Source: Sclerurus mexicanus (lineage: Eukaryota > Chordata > Aves > Passeriformes > Furnariidae). Taken from it: a DNA stretch of 64,000 bases. The notes under the pieces are model-generated. The model had not been told where the DNA came from. It saw nothing but the letters and a program-made list of their open reading frames with translations, and made no database searches. The DNA is taken from contig VWZF01000445.1 of assembly GCA_013396755.1 (NCBI GenBank), positions 1,941,993-2,005,992 on the forward strand, in the 5' to 3' direction. Position numbers and translations under genes: made by a program. Below, piece by piece: positions 11,293-23,274 of the stretch. How positions within the stretch are numbered: the first letter of the stretch is position 1; every line of letters begins with the position of its first letter.

Positions 11293-12794
11293 GTAAAGTG
11301 TGGGGGGAAAGAAGTTCTCATTAATAAGTATTAGTCTGTGTTTTTATTGATTCAAATACTGCTGACTTTTATTTCTGCTTTTAGAAATTAACTTTTTCAT
11401 TAGCTTCCTTGGCAATGCTACATTGTAGCTTTATGCATTTTTTCCGCATCACCCTCCATGTTAACAGATAGAGAATACAATTAGTTCTGTATCTTTAGTG
11501 TAGTGGTAGTACATATATAATATTAGATGTATCACATGAAGTTGAACTTCTACTTTGTCTCTTTTCCAAAGAGTAGAAAAGACCCTTGTGGGAAGGAGAG
11601 AAGGATGAGAGGTGAAATAAACAGGAGTATTTGTGTGGAGAAGGATAAGAAACTAATCTTCTGCAGAAATGTAAAACAAATGGAAAATTGAAGGTGTGGA
11701 TAAAACTTTGGAAGATTTTGGAGTGAAAGGATGGATGGTCTGTTAAGGATGGAAGGCAGGCATTTTGTTATAAGTCCTGGTAAATGAGAAGGATTTCATA
11801 ACTGGAAATACAATGAAATATTTGGTAACAGTCTGTAGAGGGAAAACGGAGTCGTGTGGATATATCTCATTTGTGAAACCTGTCATAATGGCATCAACTC
11901 TTTTGCTGAAAATAATCACCAGTGCTACTCATCTTAGCAGTTGTGTTTGAACCTAGAAGCAATTGGAAAATAAGCGAAAGGGGAGATTATAGTAAGAGAG
12001 GGTCTTTGTCTTTGTGGTGCAAAAGTGGTCTTTTTTGTAGAAAATGTTGAGAAGGAAATAATTCCCAGACAGGCCATTCAAGTAATAGCTTCTGTGGTCC
12101 TAGGAGGAGGAATTAGACATGTTAGAGAATTAAACAGATGTAGAGACCTGTTGTTAGTCATGGTGGAGGCCACTTCATACACATTTCCATAAAAGAGGTT
12201 CTGCAGTTGCTGCCATAGTGGTATCTTGTCTGAAAAACAAACTTTGTTCTTACTGCCTCGGAACTGAGGCTTGCAGAGTGTGCTGAAATGTTGAATTTCT
12301 TTGTTTTCGTCACTTTCCATGTCTGTAGTGTATAAAAATCCTACAGAGAAGCTCTGTCTCTAAACCCATGGTGTTCTGTAGACATCTTGAACTCATCACT
12401 GATAGGAACAGGTGTAAACTGCTGTATTGGCCTTTCCCAGTTGTTCCAGGCTCCATCCCTGCCTGACACAGTGTCTCATACTCAGTGGACACAAAGAGAG
12501 GTTTTAATTTGGGAATGAAGCAGTGCTAGGTGAAAGTATAATGAGAGTAACCACATATTTAATTAAACATCAGCCTTGACATATTGTACACTAGTTTTAA
12601 AAACTTTAGTAGACACACATCACAGAAATGACTTTGTAGAATTTAAAGTTTACTCTTGAGGAGTTTTAACTATCATGCTGCAAAATATGTGGAACTTTTC
12701 ATCTTGCCCTGGTTAGTAGTTCTGCAAATGCAAGGGGTTTTTATTCTTTCTTACTCTAAAGAGATTTTTAACTGATGGCTGAAATGTTTTTCAG
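11293..12794 (+). other. POLA1: POLA1 intron 7
   Basis: 1502 bp. Purine-rich around 11560-11780. Open frames on the minus strand at 12078-12492 have no family resemblance and no splice context, so no gene is called. No repeat family is recognised. Confidence 0.55.
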
Positions 12795-12990
12795 GTAATC
12801 ACCCCTGTATCGAAGAAAGCTCCTGCTCATCTCAGAGAGGAAACTCTTCCTCCAGCTTCATTTCATTCTAAACATCCCACTTGCACAGCAAAATCTGTCA
12901 GAGTCTCTGAAAATGAGGATGTCAAGTATGTGCAAAAACCTACAGAAAATGAGGGAATAGTGAAGACAGTAGGAGAGAAAGCTACTGAAG
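12795..12990 (+). CDS. POLA1: POLA1 exon 8
   Basis: Sixty-five codons plus one base, about residues 203-268. Starts VITPVSKKAPAHL, comparable with the K.ASPVSRKEPPL linker of the human protein, then a weakly conserved Lys/Glu-rich stretch. Frame is fully open and links exons 7 and 9 in phase. Acceptor ttcag, donor GAAG|gtatca (weak beyond GT). This linker appears longer than in human and accounts for much of an about 30-residue excess in my numbering. Confidence 0.88.
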
Positions 12991-13211
12991 GTATCAAAAA
13001 GAAAACCCAGTTCTGGAAACTCCTTAAATACAGCATATTAGTGTTAAAACACAATTTATACTACCTAGATGCTTAGATAGCTTAAACAGGATATTTTGTT
13101 TGTATGTTAATACTGTATATTATGTTCCTGCTTATAGTGTGTTATCTATGCATACTGCTTTAGCATACAGTGTGTCATTTTAATGATGCAAGCCTTTACT
13201 TCTGTCTGCAG

Positions 13212-13389
13212 TACTTGCAGATGATGATCAGGGAATGATGGATTTTGATGAGGAGGACTTTGATGAACCTATGGAGGCAGAGCATGTGGAAACTATACCT
13301 GAGACAGCTGGAAGCTTGAAAAGAGACAACAAAATTGAAAAGAAAGAGACAGAGCAGCTGGAATCAGAGAAGAAAAAGACATCTGCCTT
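13212..13389 (+). CDS. POLA1: POLA1 exon 9
   Basis: About residues 268-327. Contains MMDFDEEDFDEPMEAEHVE, aligning with AMEFEDGDFDEPMEVEEVD of human POLA1, followed by a Lys/Glu-rich segment. Phase 1 in and phase 2 out. Acceptor ctgcag, donor TT|gtaaga, directly followed by a T-rich run. The 896-bp intron 9 (13390-14285) shows no recognised feature. Confidence 0.93.
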
Positions 13390-14285
13390 GTAAGAATCTT
13401 TTTCTTTTTTTTTTTTTTCTTCCACCAAGAAGGTTTTCAATACCCGTAAACCTTAGATTTATCTTCATACTTGTCTTTCCCAAAGGGATAATTGTGATAC
13501 AGACAGAATGATAATGATACGCAATTTTTTTTTGTAGTGACTTTAAGAATGGTAAGATGCTGATAGCTACTTAATAGAAAAATACTTAATGTTTTTGGGA
13601 TTTTGCATGTGACAATGTGTATTTCAGTGCATTGAGGTGATTCAGTGGGGGCATTGACTCAGTGTGAACTTGGATGCGAGTGAGCAAAAATGAGGAATTG
13701 CTAATGATGCTTATTCTAAGCAAATGTTAAGGTATCATAGTATTAGTTGCAGGTAGAAGTATTGTTCCTAAAAGTAATGGTGAACAGCCATGTCTTTGGA
13801 AATAAGAAAAAAAGGTGCTTTTTCCCTGTTTGTGTGTTTTGGTTTTTTCTGAAATTGTTTGGAAAATCTTATCACATATTTCCATAACAAAAATTTCAAA
13901 CTGTAAAATATTTGAATCATGAAAAAGACCTAAGCATTTAATGACTGAAAAGATGGTTTTGTTGAACTAATCTGTTGTTCCTATTGAGCAAGTTGTATAG
14001 ATGGATGGATATATTTGTTATGTAAAGGCTTGAAGGACCGAGGCTGAAATACCAGGTGACTGATTTTTAGAGCCTGTGTGTGGTGTATGGAGAACCATAC
14101 TTATTTGTGGATTTCTGTTTTTGTCACTCAGTCCTGCTTTTCAGAAGAAACCTGAAGAAACCCAACTGTTGGGAATGTTGCTTGATAGTGGAAAGAACAA
14201 CAAAGTGTGAGAATATAAGACTGGAAAAACAGTGTAGCAAAGGCACAATTTTACTCATTTCTTTCATCTTCTGCAAAATCTGCAG

Positions 14286-14464
14286 AAGTTGTTCTCTCCC
14301 AGGTACCTCATGTTGGGACAGAATTGATGAGGATGAAGCTGATCTATTAGCAGCAGAAGTTCAGCTAGACCCCAATCTCCTTCCACTTGTGAATGGGGAA
14401 AATGATGAACAAGTCTTAAGATTTTACTGGCTGGATGCTTATGAAGATCAATACAGTCAGCCAG
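14286..14464 (+). CDS. POLA1: POLA1 exon 10
   Basis: About residues 327-387: SCSLPGTSCWDRIDEDEADL, then LPLVNGENDEQVLRFYWLDA and YEDQYSQPG, matching LPDVSCWDID and FYWLDAYEDQYNQPG of the family. The acceptor was chosen at 'aatctgcag' (14285). The nearer 'ctcccag' at 14303 would shift the frame and lose the homology. Phase 2 in, phase 1 out, donor CCAG|gtaact. Confidence 0.95.
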
Positions 14465-14925
14465 GTAACTGTTCACTTAAAGGCAGAAAATGCCATTCTG
14501 ATTCTTTTTAACTAGGATTTTTAGACTGTCTAGATACCCTGTTGTCTGTGCTCTATAACTCATCCATCCATCTCTTGTTTATACTCTCCTCAGTCCTCAG
14601 TGCAGGGCACTATGACTGGGAACAGTAAGAATGTTGTTTCTTGGACTAATATGGTGGTAGGAAAGTAAAGGGGAACTACTAGCTCTCCTGTGCTAGTGAC
14701 TCATTGGCCTTCTTAAAACTATACACCGCAGGAACTGAGTTTGTCAATTTCTTGCTCGGTGATGCAACAATTGAGCTTGCTTTCTTGTTTCTGGAAATGT
14801 AAGTGAAAATTCAGGTAGATTAGTATAAAGCCTGTGCAATAGCATTTGCATGATTTTATACAGAGAAAGGGTATGTCTGTCAAGGGAGGAAGGTGGCCTG
14901 AAAAACACAAGGTCTATATCCCCTG

Positions 14926-15110
14926 ATTCAAACTATCTAAATCTTGAAGTCTGTATTAACATTGCTGAGATACTTCGTGCAGTTGACATGTGAATCCTGT
15001 CTCTTGTCTTCAAAACTGTATGACTCTGGTCTGAGCTCTGACAAAAGAATTTGTTTTTACATCTATTCTAAGCTCTTCCCATCCATCCTCTCATTTCATC
15101 AGCAGCTTTA
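14926..15110. repeat. Diverged interspersed repeat, copy 1
   Basis: Aligns with 16453-16660 over about 185-200 bases. Shared words in the same order: 'ttcaaact.tctaaatctt', 'gatactt.gtgcag', 'tcttgt', 'ttcaaaa', 'gacaaaag', 'acatctattc.aagc' and 'catcc'. Gaps and substitutions are frequent, so both are old. I cannot name the family. Confidence 0.55.
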
Positions 15111-16037
15111 GGATCTTGTGTTTCTAATTTGTGCTTCATGTAGGTTTACTGGAAAGTTCTTCCATATGTTGTTGAAGGTTTTTTGGGTGGATGCTGCAAG
15201 CATTGAGTCAGATACGTTTCTTTGTTAACACCTTTTGTTGTGAGTTGGGATGCCAAACTTAAATATGAGATTGTGCTGGGCTGAACAGCTTGGTGATGGG
15301 AGTGGTAATAATCACAGATATCTTGATGAAATCAATGGCTCTAATATAAAATTGCTACTTTTAAAGATCCCGCTATTGTTGTTTTTCTTTTTTTTTTGTC
15401 TTAAAAGTCAGTGGTTGCTGAATGGAACGTAATTATGAAAGGATTTCTGTTCCTCGCATGCAAGAAGTGTTCTTTTCTCATTATGACTTTTTCAGGATTG
15501 AATAATAAAGACTGCACCTGTTTTCAATTAGTAATGTAGAAGGGAAAATTTTGATACTGCTTTTTGTTTAACATGTTCATGATCTTTGTTTATGCCTCAT
15601 TTTCTGTGATGTCAAATGCATTGCCTGAAGAGTAAATACTATAGCATAATCATAAGACTCTTTCAAACTTAATGTTTTTTATAGGCTTACTTTTCATAAC
15701 TCTCATTATGGTCTTTGGCAGAGAACTTGAGAATTGTAATCCTATTAACATTTTAAAGAAATAATGAGTAAAACCTGCCTTTTTTTTTCCCCCTCTGCAA
15801 GATATTTTCCCTGTGTCTTGACTTTGCTTGCCTTTTGGTTCAGTGGTAGCACGATGTTTCTTTTCAGACTTTGATTTATAAGCTTTACCCCTATTTCTTC
15901 TTTCCACAGTCAGGCTTGCAGAGCATAGGGCCCAATATATCTTCTCTGCTTTTTTCATTTTACATGAAATGTCTCTGAAATCTCTTTGACATTAGCACTG
16001 CTTTTACTGTGTGGGTGAGTGGTAGTGTGCGTGTCAG

Positions 16038-16096
16038 TGTTCAACTGGGTGATCTCAAAAGTTTCCTTCCACCCTAAATTACTGTGATTCTGTGAA
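16038..16096 (+). mobile_element. CR1 3' end fragment
   Basis: Short piece ending 'gtgattctgtga', preceded by 'gggtgatctcaaaagtttcc' and 'ttccaccctaaat', which follows the CR1 tail (gatct..aggtcccttccaaccctaaa..ttctgtgattctgtga). Old and truncated. Confidence 0.7.
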
Positions 16097-16452
16097 ATCT
16101 GGGTATTAAGACCACTTATTTGTCCATGCTGGAGTTGATTGAAGTTTGTCTTTGCAATCCAGGCAGCTTTTTACCCTGTCTTTGACTGACTTTTGTATTC
16201 TCCTTTGTGCTTCACATGCTTATATGCACCTCTGACACATTAACTACTCCATGCTCTTAATATTGCCAGCTCTTCAAGCAACCAGTTACTGTTTTATGGT
16301 CTCTCTCATAGTTTCGTCTTTCTGTATGATACAAACCTATCTGAGGAATTTTTTTCTATCCCTTAACAAAAAAATAGAAGATTGCTGGGGACAAGAACTT
16401 CATCTTCCCTGTCACTTAGATCTGCAATTTTAGCTCTTTCTAGATACTTCTA

Positions 16453-16660
16453 TTCAAACTGTCTAAATCTTCAAGATTGCCTCCGTATTAAAATTTCTGA
16501 AGATACTTTGTGCAGCTAAATCTTGTATCTTTTCTCTCATCACCTTCAAAAACTCAGCATTCTCTGTCCTTGACAAAAGTAGTCTTGTTCACATCTATTC
16601 CAAGCACTCAGAAAATGATTTTTCATAGCCTGTCACTTTTAACTTTGTCATCCATCTTAG
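16453..16660. repeat. Diverged interspersed repeat, copy 2
   Basis: Second copy of the segment at 14926-15110 in the same orientation, about 1.5 kb downstream. The conserved words are listed with copy 1. It could be a tandem local duplication or two insertions of one old element; the sequence alone does not decide. Confidence 0.55.
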
Positions 16661-17818
16661 TGCATCTTCACTGATTGATCTAATGGAGTAAGAGAGGTGC
16701 CTTTATGTCTGATAGATCTTATGGCAAAGATAAATTATAACTTTTAACCAAGGACTTGTTTGTGCATTGTCAGGCCAAGGAGAAGTGCAGGTCCTGAAAT
16801 CTTAGATGCATGAAACAGTGTTTCTGAGACAGTCTCAGCACTGATATTTCTGAGTTCATCAGTGGTAGTGTACTGTAGGAAGAGTGTCTTCTATGTAATT
16901 AAATTCCAAATTATTTGGAGTTTGAATGGAACCTGGTGAAGCCAGGTTTCTGAGTCGTACTTGGACATGTTCTGTACTTGTAATTCACTATCAATATGTG
17001 AAAGGCGGGTGGCTTCATGCTATGTTATTTTAAAGTTTGACATAATTTGCAGCATTTTGTGCTAATGCCAAATTCTCTGGGCTCAAGGATGTGCATGTAC
17101 AATAATGACATGGTCCACAGTGAAGTTAGTTGCCACTAGTCCTGCTCTGTATAAGGTTTCTGAGTGTCTCCCTTGCTTACAACTGCTGTCTTGGCATCCA
17201 CCATTTCTTGCAATGTCATACATTATTTGGTGTCCTCATTTGTTAAAAAGAGTCACTTGAAAACTTTTTACAGCTGATCAGCTTCTAGTTATTGTCTTCA
17301 GAATGTGTTTCTACAGGTTTTATTGGTAGTACAGTCTTGATCTCATGGTACCGAAGTGTAGGGAAGAGGAGTTAATTGTACTGATCTAGCTAAGAAAGAG
17401 AAATTGTAGATAACACATTACAGGATTGATTGACAGCACAGACATTCTGATAATCTTCAACTTTCACTGACATCTCTCTCCGTCCTCCCTCTCCCCAGGG
17501 ATTATCAAACTAATGTAGGTAGAAATGGAATATCAGAACAGAATTTTCAGACTGGCTGTGTGATGCCATTTTGAATGTTACAGATCAGGTGTTACTATAG
17601 CAATGGAGGTAGAGACATAAAGAAAGATACAGGTGTCTATTTGTAAAGCTGGCATTTAAAACAATTTCAAATGTGCTGACACATGGGAAAGATTTGTTGT
17701 TCAAGGACCTAAACCAGAAATGTCTGTGTTTCTATGCAAGAACACATTATACACTGATTTAAGCTACGTTAGGAATTTTTAACAATTGCATAGTGAATTC
17801 TTTGCCCTTTTTCCTTAG

Positions 17819-17931
17819 GTGTGGTATTTTTGTTTGGCAAAGTTTGGATTGAATCTGCAAACACCTATGTCAGCTGTTGTGTGACAGTGAAAAATATTGA
17901 GAGAACTGTTTATCTACTGCCACGTGAAACA
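17819..17931 (+). CDS. POLA1: POLA1 exon 11
   Basis: About residues 387-424, the start of the structured N-terminal domain: GVVFLFGKVWIESANTYVSC, then CVTVKNIERTVYLLPRE, near-identical to the vertebrate family. Phase 1 in and phase 0 out, acceptor ccttag, donor ACA|gtaagt. A 465-bp intron (17932-18396) without recognised features follows. Confidence 0.97.
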
Positions 17932-18396
17932 GTAAGTATGACTTTAAAGCATGTCAAACATAAGTACCTTTCATTCTGCTTATGGCAGGTTATGAGTTCT
18001 AGCAGTGTGTTTATGGGAACTGTTGAAGCTAATGTTGTCTGATGGAGGTGGTAAAGTTAAAAATCAATGCGTATGTGATAATATTGCATGTGAGATGCAA
18101 AGCAGAGCATTGTGGCTTCCCCTGGCCACAGCTAACAATTGCAGAGAAATCGTTACCTTTGAACTTGCTGTTTACCAAATAAAGTCATCTTCAAGTATTA
18201 TTAGAAAACTTAGTGCTTTTTAAACATTCTGTTCCAAATACTGTTTTCTGAATTTGGGGGTTCTTGGCTGATTGCATTGTAGCTTTTCCTTAAAGAAGAG
18301 ATACATGGTTCATAATAGCAAAGCAAAATTCAGCTTATTAGTTCATGTCTGTTGGCCTTTTTTGTTAATTTGTAAAACCTGACTTTTCTTTTTGAG

Positions 18397-18513
18397 GAAA
18401 TTGATGTATCTACTGGCAAAGAGACAGAGACTCCAGTGACAATAATGAGTGTTTTCAAGGAATTTAATGACAGCATTTCACCAAAGTATAAGATCATGAA
18501 GTTCAAGTCCAAG
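18397..18513 (+). CDS. POLA1: POLA1 exon 12
   Basis: Thirty-nine codons (about residues 425-463): EIDVSTGKETETPVTIMSVF then a segment ending SPKYKIMKFKSK, matching KYKIMKFKSK of vertebrate POLA1. Phase 0/0. Acceptor tttgag and donor AAG|gtttgt are both less usual than the other splice sites of this gene. Confidence 0.95.
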
Positions 18514-19649
18514 GTTTGTTTTCAAGAATCCTATTTGGTCATTTTCTGTTGTTCTGGTTTGTAAGGTGGGAAGGCTGTTGAAACACTGTCCAGTGAGGGA
18601 GGTTATGCTGAAATGCAAGTATATAACTCCTGACATGTGGAAGTGTACCTGCTTGTGAAAGCCATCCCAGTGTCTTCCCAAATATCTATACTTCTTTAAG
18701 AACAGTAAATGTGCAACGTGATTGTTCCACTGGAAGTTTAAATATAATGCTTTTGAAAATACAAATTTGTTGCCTTCTTTAAAAGTGGGTTGAATGTCAG
18801 ACTGTCTTGCTGAGCTGTTTTTGAGAATGCAGACCAGATAAAAGTGCTGATACCTAAAGCGTGGGTATCAGCTCATTCTGTAAGTTTAGAATGAAAAATT
18901 GTCTTGTCCAGCAGACAAGTCAGTACACTGAGATTAGATTGTCTTTGCATTTGGTCAGATATCTTACTGAAGTTTATCTCTTGGCATGTCTCATCCTTCT
19001 TCTCACCCTTGCTGATTTATCTTTTTAGAGTGCATCCTGCTCAGAGCAAGGATTGTCATAGTGTGGCTGTGCAGGCAGGAACGAGTTGGGAGGGCTGTAA
19101 TTCAGTTTTGAAAGTTAAGCTGTTCTGTTCAAAGAGAAACAGGTACTTTTGCTGTGCTCTATTTGCCCAACAAATCCTTAAAATAACATCGGAAAAATAA
19201 AATATTGCTATCATGGAAACTTTGCACGTACATTAATATAACACTTGTCATAACCTTGCAGGAAAAGAGCTGATACCACTGATTGTGTTGCAGATCTAAA
19301 CTGAATTAGTTTGCTGTTACGAGAAAGCTTTATTGTCCATTTACACTGCATTTGTCTTTTGGAGGGGAAGGGCAAAGGTGGGAAGCTTGGGTAGGGAAAG
19401 GTGGCTAACATACAAATTAGGGGAAAGGATCTGAGTGTGCTCAGGAACTTTTCTGTTTCTCGAAGTAATATGTCATTTGTCTGCCAGTGCTGACTTTCAT
19501 TAGTTGTAACTTTTCCCAGCCTGGCAATCTTTTGACTTCACAGGATTCATTCTTGAATAGTTGATGAAGTGAGATGGCAAGTGAAAATGCAGAAAGGATG
19601 GAATTTGACAATATGTAAATAAAAGAGGGAAAATAAAAACAAGTTTGTA

Positions 19650-19715
19650 TGGTAATTCAGATTGGAAAGACCCTCAGGAGGGCATCTAACCCAAAGCTAG
19701 AGTCATTCTGCAAGT
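19650..19715 (-). mobile_element. CR1 3' end fragment, minus strand
   Basis: 'attcagattggaaagaccctcaggagggcatct' is written here only by its key words: 'attggaaagaccct', 'gggcatctaaccca'. These follow the complement of the CR1 tail (ggttggaagggacct..gagatcatctagtccaa). Old, short copy. Confidence 0.6.
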
Positions 19716-22700
19716 TTAAGTTGTTAAAGTGAAAATGTAAGCAGTGTTTCTCAAATAGCAGTCATGCAAGACATGACATCTTATCAGCAACTTGTAGTTT
19801 TGTGTGTTATTTATAAAATTCAGGGAAAATGTGACATTAGTATTTTGTAAAACCTTTTCTTTGTTCTAGCTTATTTTCTCTATCAAAACTGTGATGTAAA
19901 TTTAGCTTTTTCAGTTTTCTGTGTTATTTCTCTTGTATAATTCATATAACTTAGTTACATGTGGGATTGGAAAAGAATAAATTTAACAATAGATAAAAAC
20001 CAAGTTTCTGATAGCTTACTGTTCAAAGATCCTTTCAGGAATGAGTGAGAAAACTCAAAGGAAAACAGTTCCTTGTTAGAAGATGCAAACACTTGTACTC
20101 TAGAAGTGAAAGGAGGGAGAAAGGTCTCTGAAAAGATGCAGATCTGCTGTCAGTCTTAGGAAACCTCGCTCTATTCCATGGTGTGCTGAGGAAGAATAAT
20201 GTGAATGAGGTAATAAGAGTAATATAGTCTAACCTTCAATGATAGCGTTTAAAAATCAAGGTGAACCTGTCGCATTTTTACTCAGCTTCCACAGAGCCCG
20301 TGGTAAAAGACCCAGCAGTGTTGTCTGGGTATATGACTACAGTTCACCTGGGGTTTTTGGGTGTGACACAGGAGGGATCCCTAGCAGGAATAGGGAAGTA
20401 GGAGCACTAAGACACTGTTTGGATTTTTCCTTGAATATTATTGTAACATTTGGTCACCCCCATGAGGAAAGATAAACTCAAATGACTACAGGTACAGAGG
20501 AGATGGTAATTAGAAGGATGAGACAAAAGGAAAATCTGTTATATCAGAGAGAACTATGATAGAGCTTTGATTTTTTTTTTTTTGAGCTAGTAAAGTGGAG
20601 AATAGTAAGACCTCTTTGCTTTCTGAAAACATGAAAAGGGGATGAACAGTAAAAAAACTTTTTAAAGGACAGTTTTAGCAAAAGAGCAAATGTGTAGTTT
20701 TTAATTCATGAATAAATTAGGCAGGATAGTTGGGGGTGCAGAGATGCTCTGAAATAATGTACCAGAATTGTTTCTGAACAGTAAGAATTCAAATTATGTT
20801 TGAATTCTTCAGGCTCCTCACTAAACTGAATTTTACTAAGAGGATAAAAGCTATCTAGCTTTATTTTGGTTGTGTAATTTTCTGCTAATTTTTAGTTACT
20901 GCCTTCTGGAAGGGTTTAATGAGAACTGGAGGTAGTAGAAGGGTATGGCACTAGTAATATATGGGTAAGAGAAAAGACAGGATAGTAGAGCAGGGCTGTG
21001 TGGAGTCTTTGGAGGATTATTCAAGTAAAGTATTAGAGTAACTCAGATATTCCAGATTACACAAAATTGACTGTAAACAAGTGGCACCAAATCTGGCCAG
21101 GCTTATGTCTCTGCAGCAGGGAGGCTTTGTGCTCTCTGCAAGATAATTGTGGAAGTAGGGCTTGTCCCATTACTGCACCCTCCTTTTCTTCTGTTTCTCT
21201 GAGATACCTGAATTTGCCTGGTTCTATACCTTATTGGTCCGTTTTTCATAAGGAGTCAAATCTTTTCATTCCAGTTGTACCACCAGAGATGATGTGTTGT
21301 TACACAGTCCCTGCCATCTGTGTTTCCACAGGGGAGTGCAGGGCTTTTGAATTGAAATGGTTTGTGGCACTGACCTAAATGAGTGTTGCAAAAAAGTGGT
21401 CTCTGCACAGTTGTGTCTGTGTGTGGTAAAGAGCTAATGTGCTGTACAAGAACTCCCCTGCTTTGTGATGTGAAGCCAGGGCTTCGCTGCTGTGTCATTA
21501 AGGGTTGGTGTTTTGAAAGATTTAAAAAAAGCTAGTGGCCATGTTGCTCAGGTGAAGGGAGCACTTATGAATAATTCACAGGAATGTGAAGTATCAATTT
21601 TTGCATAGCACTGTGAAACTGAGAAACTACTCTTCTTCCATCATTAGCTGGAAATAGGAAAGGTTACTAACATACCTGTCATGCACCCAGCGTTCTTTTA
21701 TTCAGAATACCCCGTTTTGTGATGATGCAGAGAGAGCCAATATTTGTACACTGAGACAAGTTGTTCTCTGTGCATCTTGGCCTTGCCAGCACCCAACTTT
21801 GTCCCTGCGAACAGATACACTTCAGCCCATATCATTTCCTCCTGCACCTGCTGCTAATTGTAGCTTCAATGGGTTGCACTGCTGCCAAGTTAGCAAGTCT
21901 TCACAAATCAATTTGAAAGCAGCCTTACTCCACTTAGGAACTTAGCAGCTAATCACTGCTGCTCATTTCTGCTCTCTGAAGGGCCACTTGAAGGGCAGAT
22001 TACTCTGCAGCAAAGCATTCATTCACTGCAGTTATGACCAGACGCTGGTGTAATTGAGCTGAGCGCTGTGGAATAACGCAGATGAATCACTGCAGCAGAC
22101 TATTTTTATACTATGTTCAGCTTGCGTTTGCAACAAGAACTTGTTTGAAGCCTGAGCGGTTTTGTTTTTTGTTTTTTTTTTTAAATTTAAAAAAGAGGGG
22201 CAGCAGTGATATCTGCTAAAAGCAGTGCATTGCCATGTGTTATGTTACAGCTCTGGTCTGCTCCTTGCTGCTTTGGCTCAACAGTTCAGATGTACATTTG
22301 CATTCTAATCTGCATTGCTGATGTGGCTTCATAGCAGTGCTCTTGTACCAAGTTATGTTACTCTTTTGCCTCCATGTAACTGTTGATGCCATAGTAGTTT
22401 CTGGATTTGCCCACTTCCTATTTATAGCAGATGGCCCTGTCCTCCCCTATCCAGGCTTTGCAGCCTTATAGCTAAAGTAGTGCACATGCTAACAAGCATC
22501 ACTACTCCTTGACGTGCCCTGGGGGAGCTGTTGGTGATGGAATTAATTTAAGAACAAAACCCCAACCATCCAACCCCAAAACCAAATAACTTCAAGTTTG
22601 CTTAAGTATGCATGTGTTTTGTTAACTTGTAAATTTTATTTCCATTTGTAGTGATTTTGTTTTTTTTCTTACTAAATTTTCCCTAGTGGTATATTATGCT

Positions 22701-23274
22701 GAATCTTGTATATATAGTGCTGAATGTAGTATGTTGTCTAGTGAAAAATGTGATTTTTAATTTAAGGTGCCTCTAGAAATTCTTGTAGTAAAGTAATATG
22801 CTAGCATAGTTATGGTATAACATTATAACAGTAATATGTAACAGTGGTGTAGATGGTTTGTAAAGTGTTCAAGGACAGAGTGTGTATATTACAGGGTAGG
22901 GTATGGCATGGCATTTCAGCACATTCCATTGCATTGTTGCACAGGGTACTGTAATTATTTGGAAAGTGAAGGTAGTTATTAGAAACTGACAAGCTGTGCA
23001 TGTTGTGGAAAATCATTACTGTTCTTAAAGAAAGCAGAAGTGATACTTAACTTTCAGTAAAGTTGTACTGAACTGCTTTAACTGTCTTTGTTAGAGATAC
23101 GTAAACAAACTTACTTTCTAGTAAAACCCAAGTCACTGAAAAGGAAAAATACAATAGTGCCACAGAAATTATTCTGCTCTAAGTGTGTAATAAAGTAAAC
23201 AGCTGGCAGATGGTTGGGAAATCATCTCTCTTGAGTTCCTCTCTGAAGTGCTGGTACACTAAAGCATGCAGTAA

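Larger units (their letters stand above)
14465..17818 (+). other. POLA1: POLA1 intron 10
   Basis: 3354 bp. Holds two diverged copies of one segment (14926-15110 and 16453-16660) and a CR1 tail (16038-16096), all listed separately. No exon is seen. The region 16690-17818 is unique AT-rich sequence with nothing recognised. Confidence 0.6.

Noticed and set aside
14080..14511. 143-codon open frame starting in intron 9
   Set aside because: Its homology begins only at 14286; the upstream part is intron read-through and the downstream end runs past the exon 10 donor.
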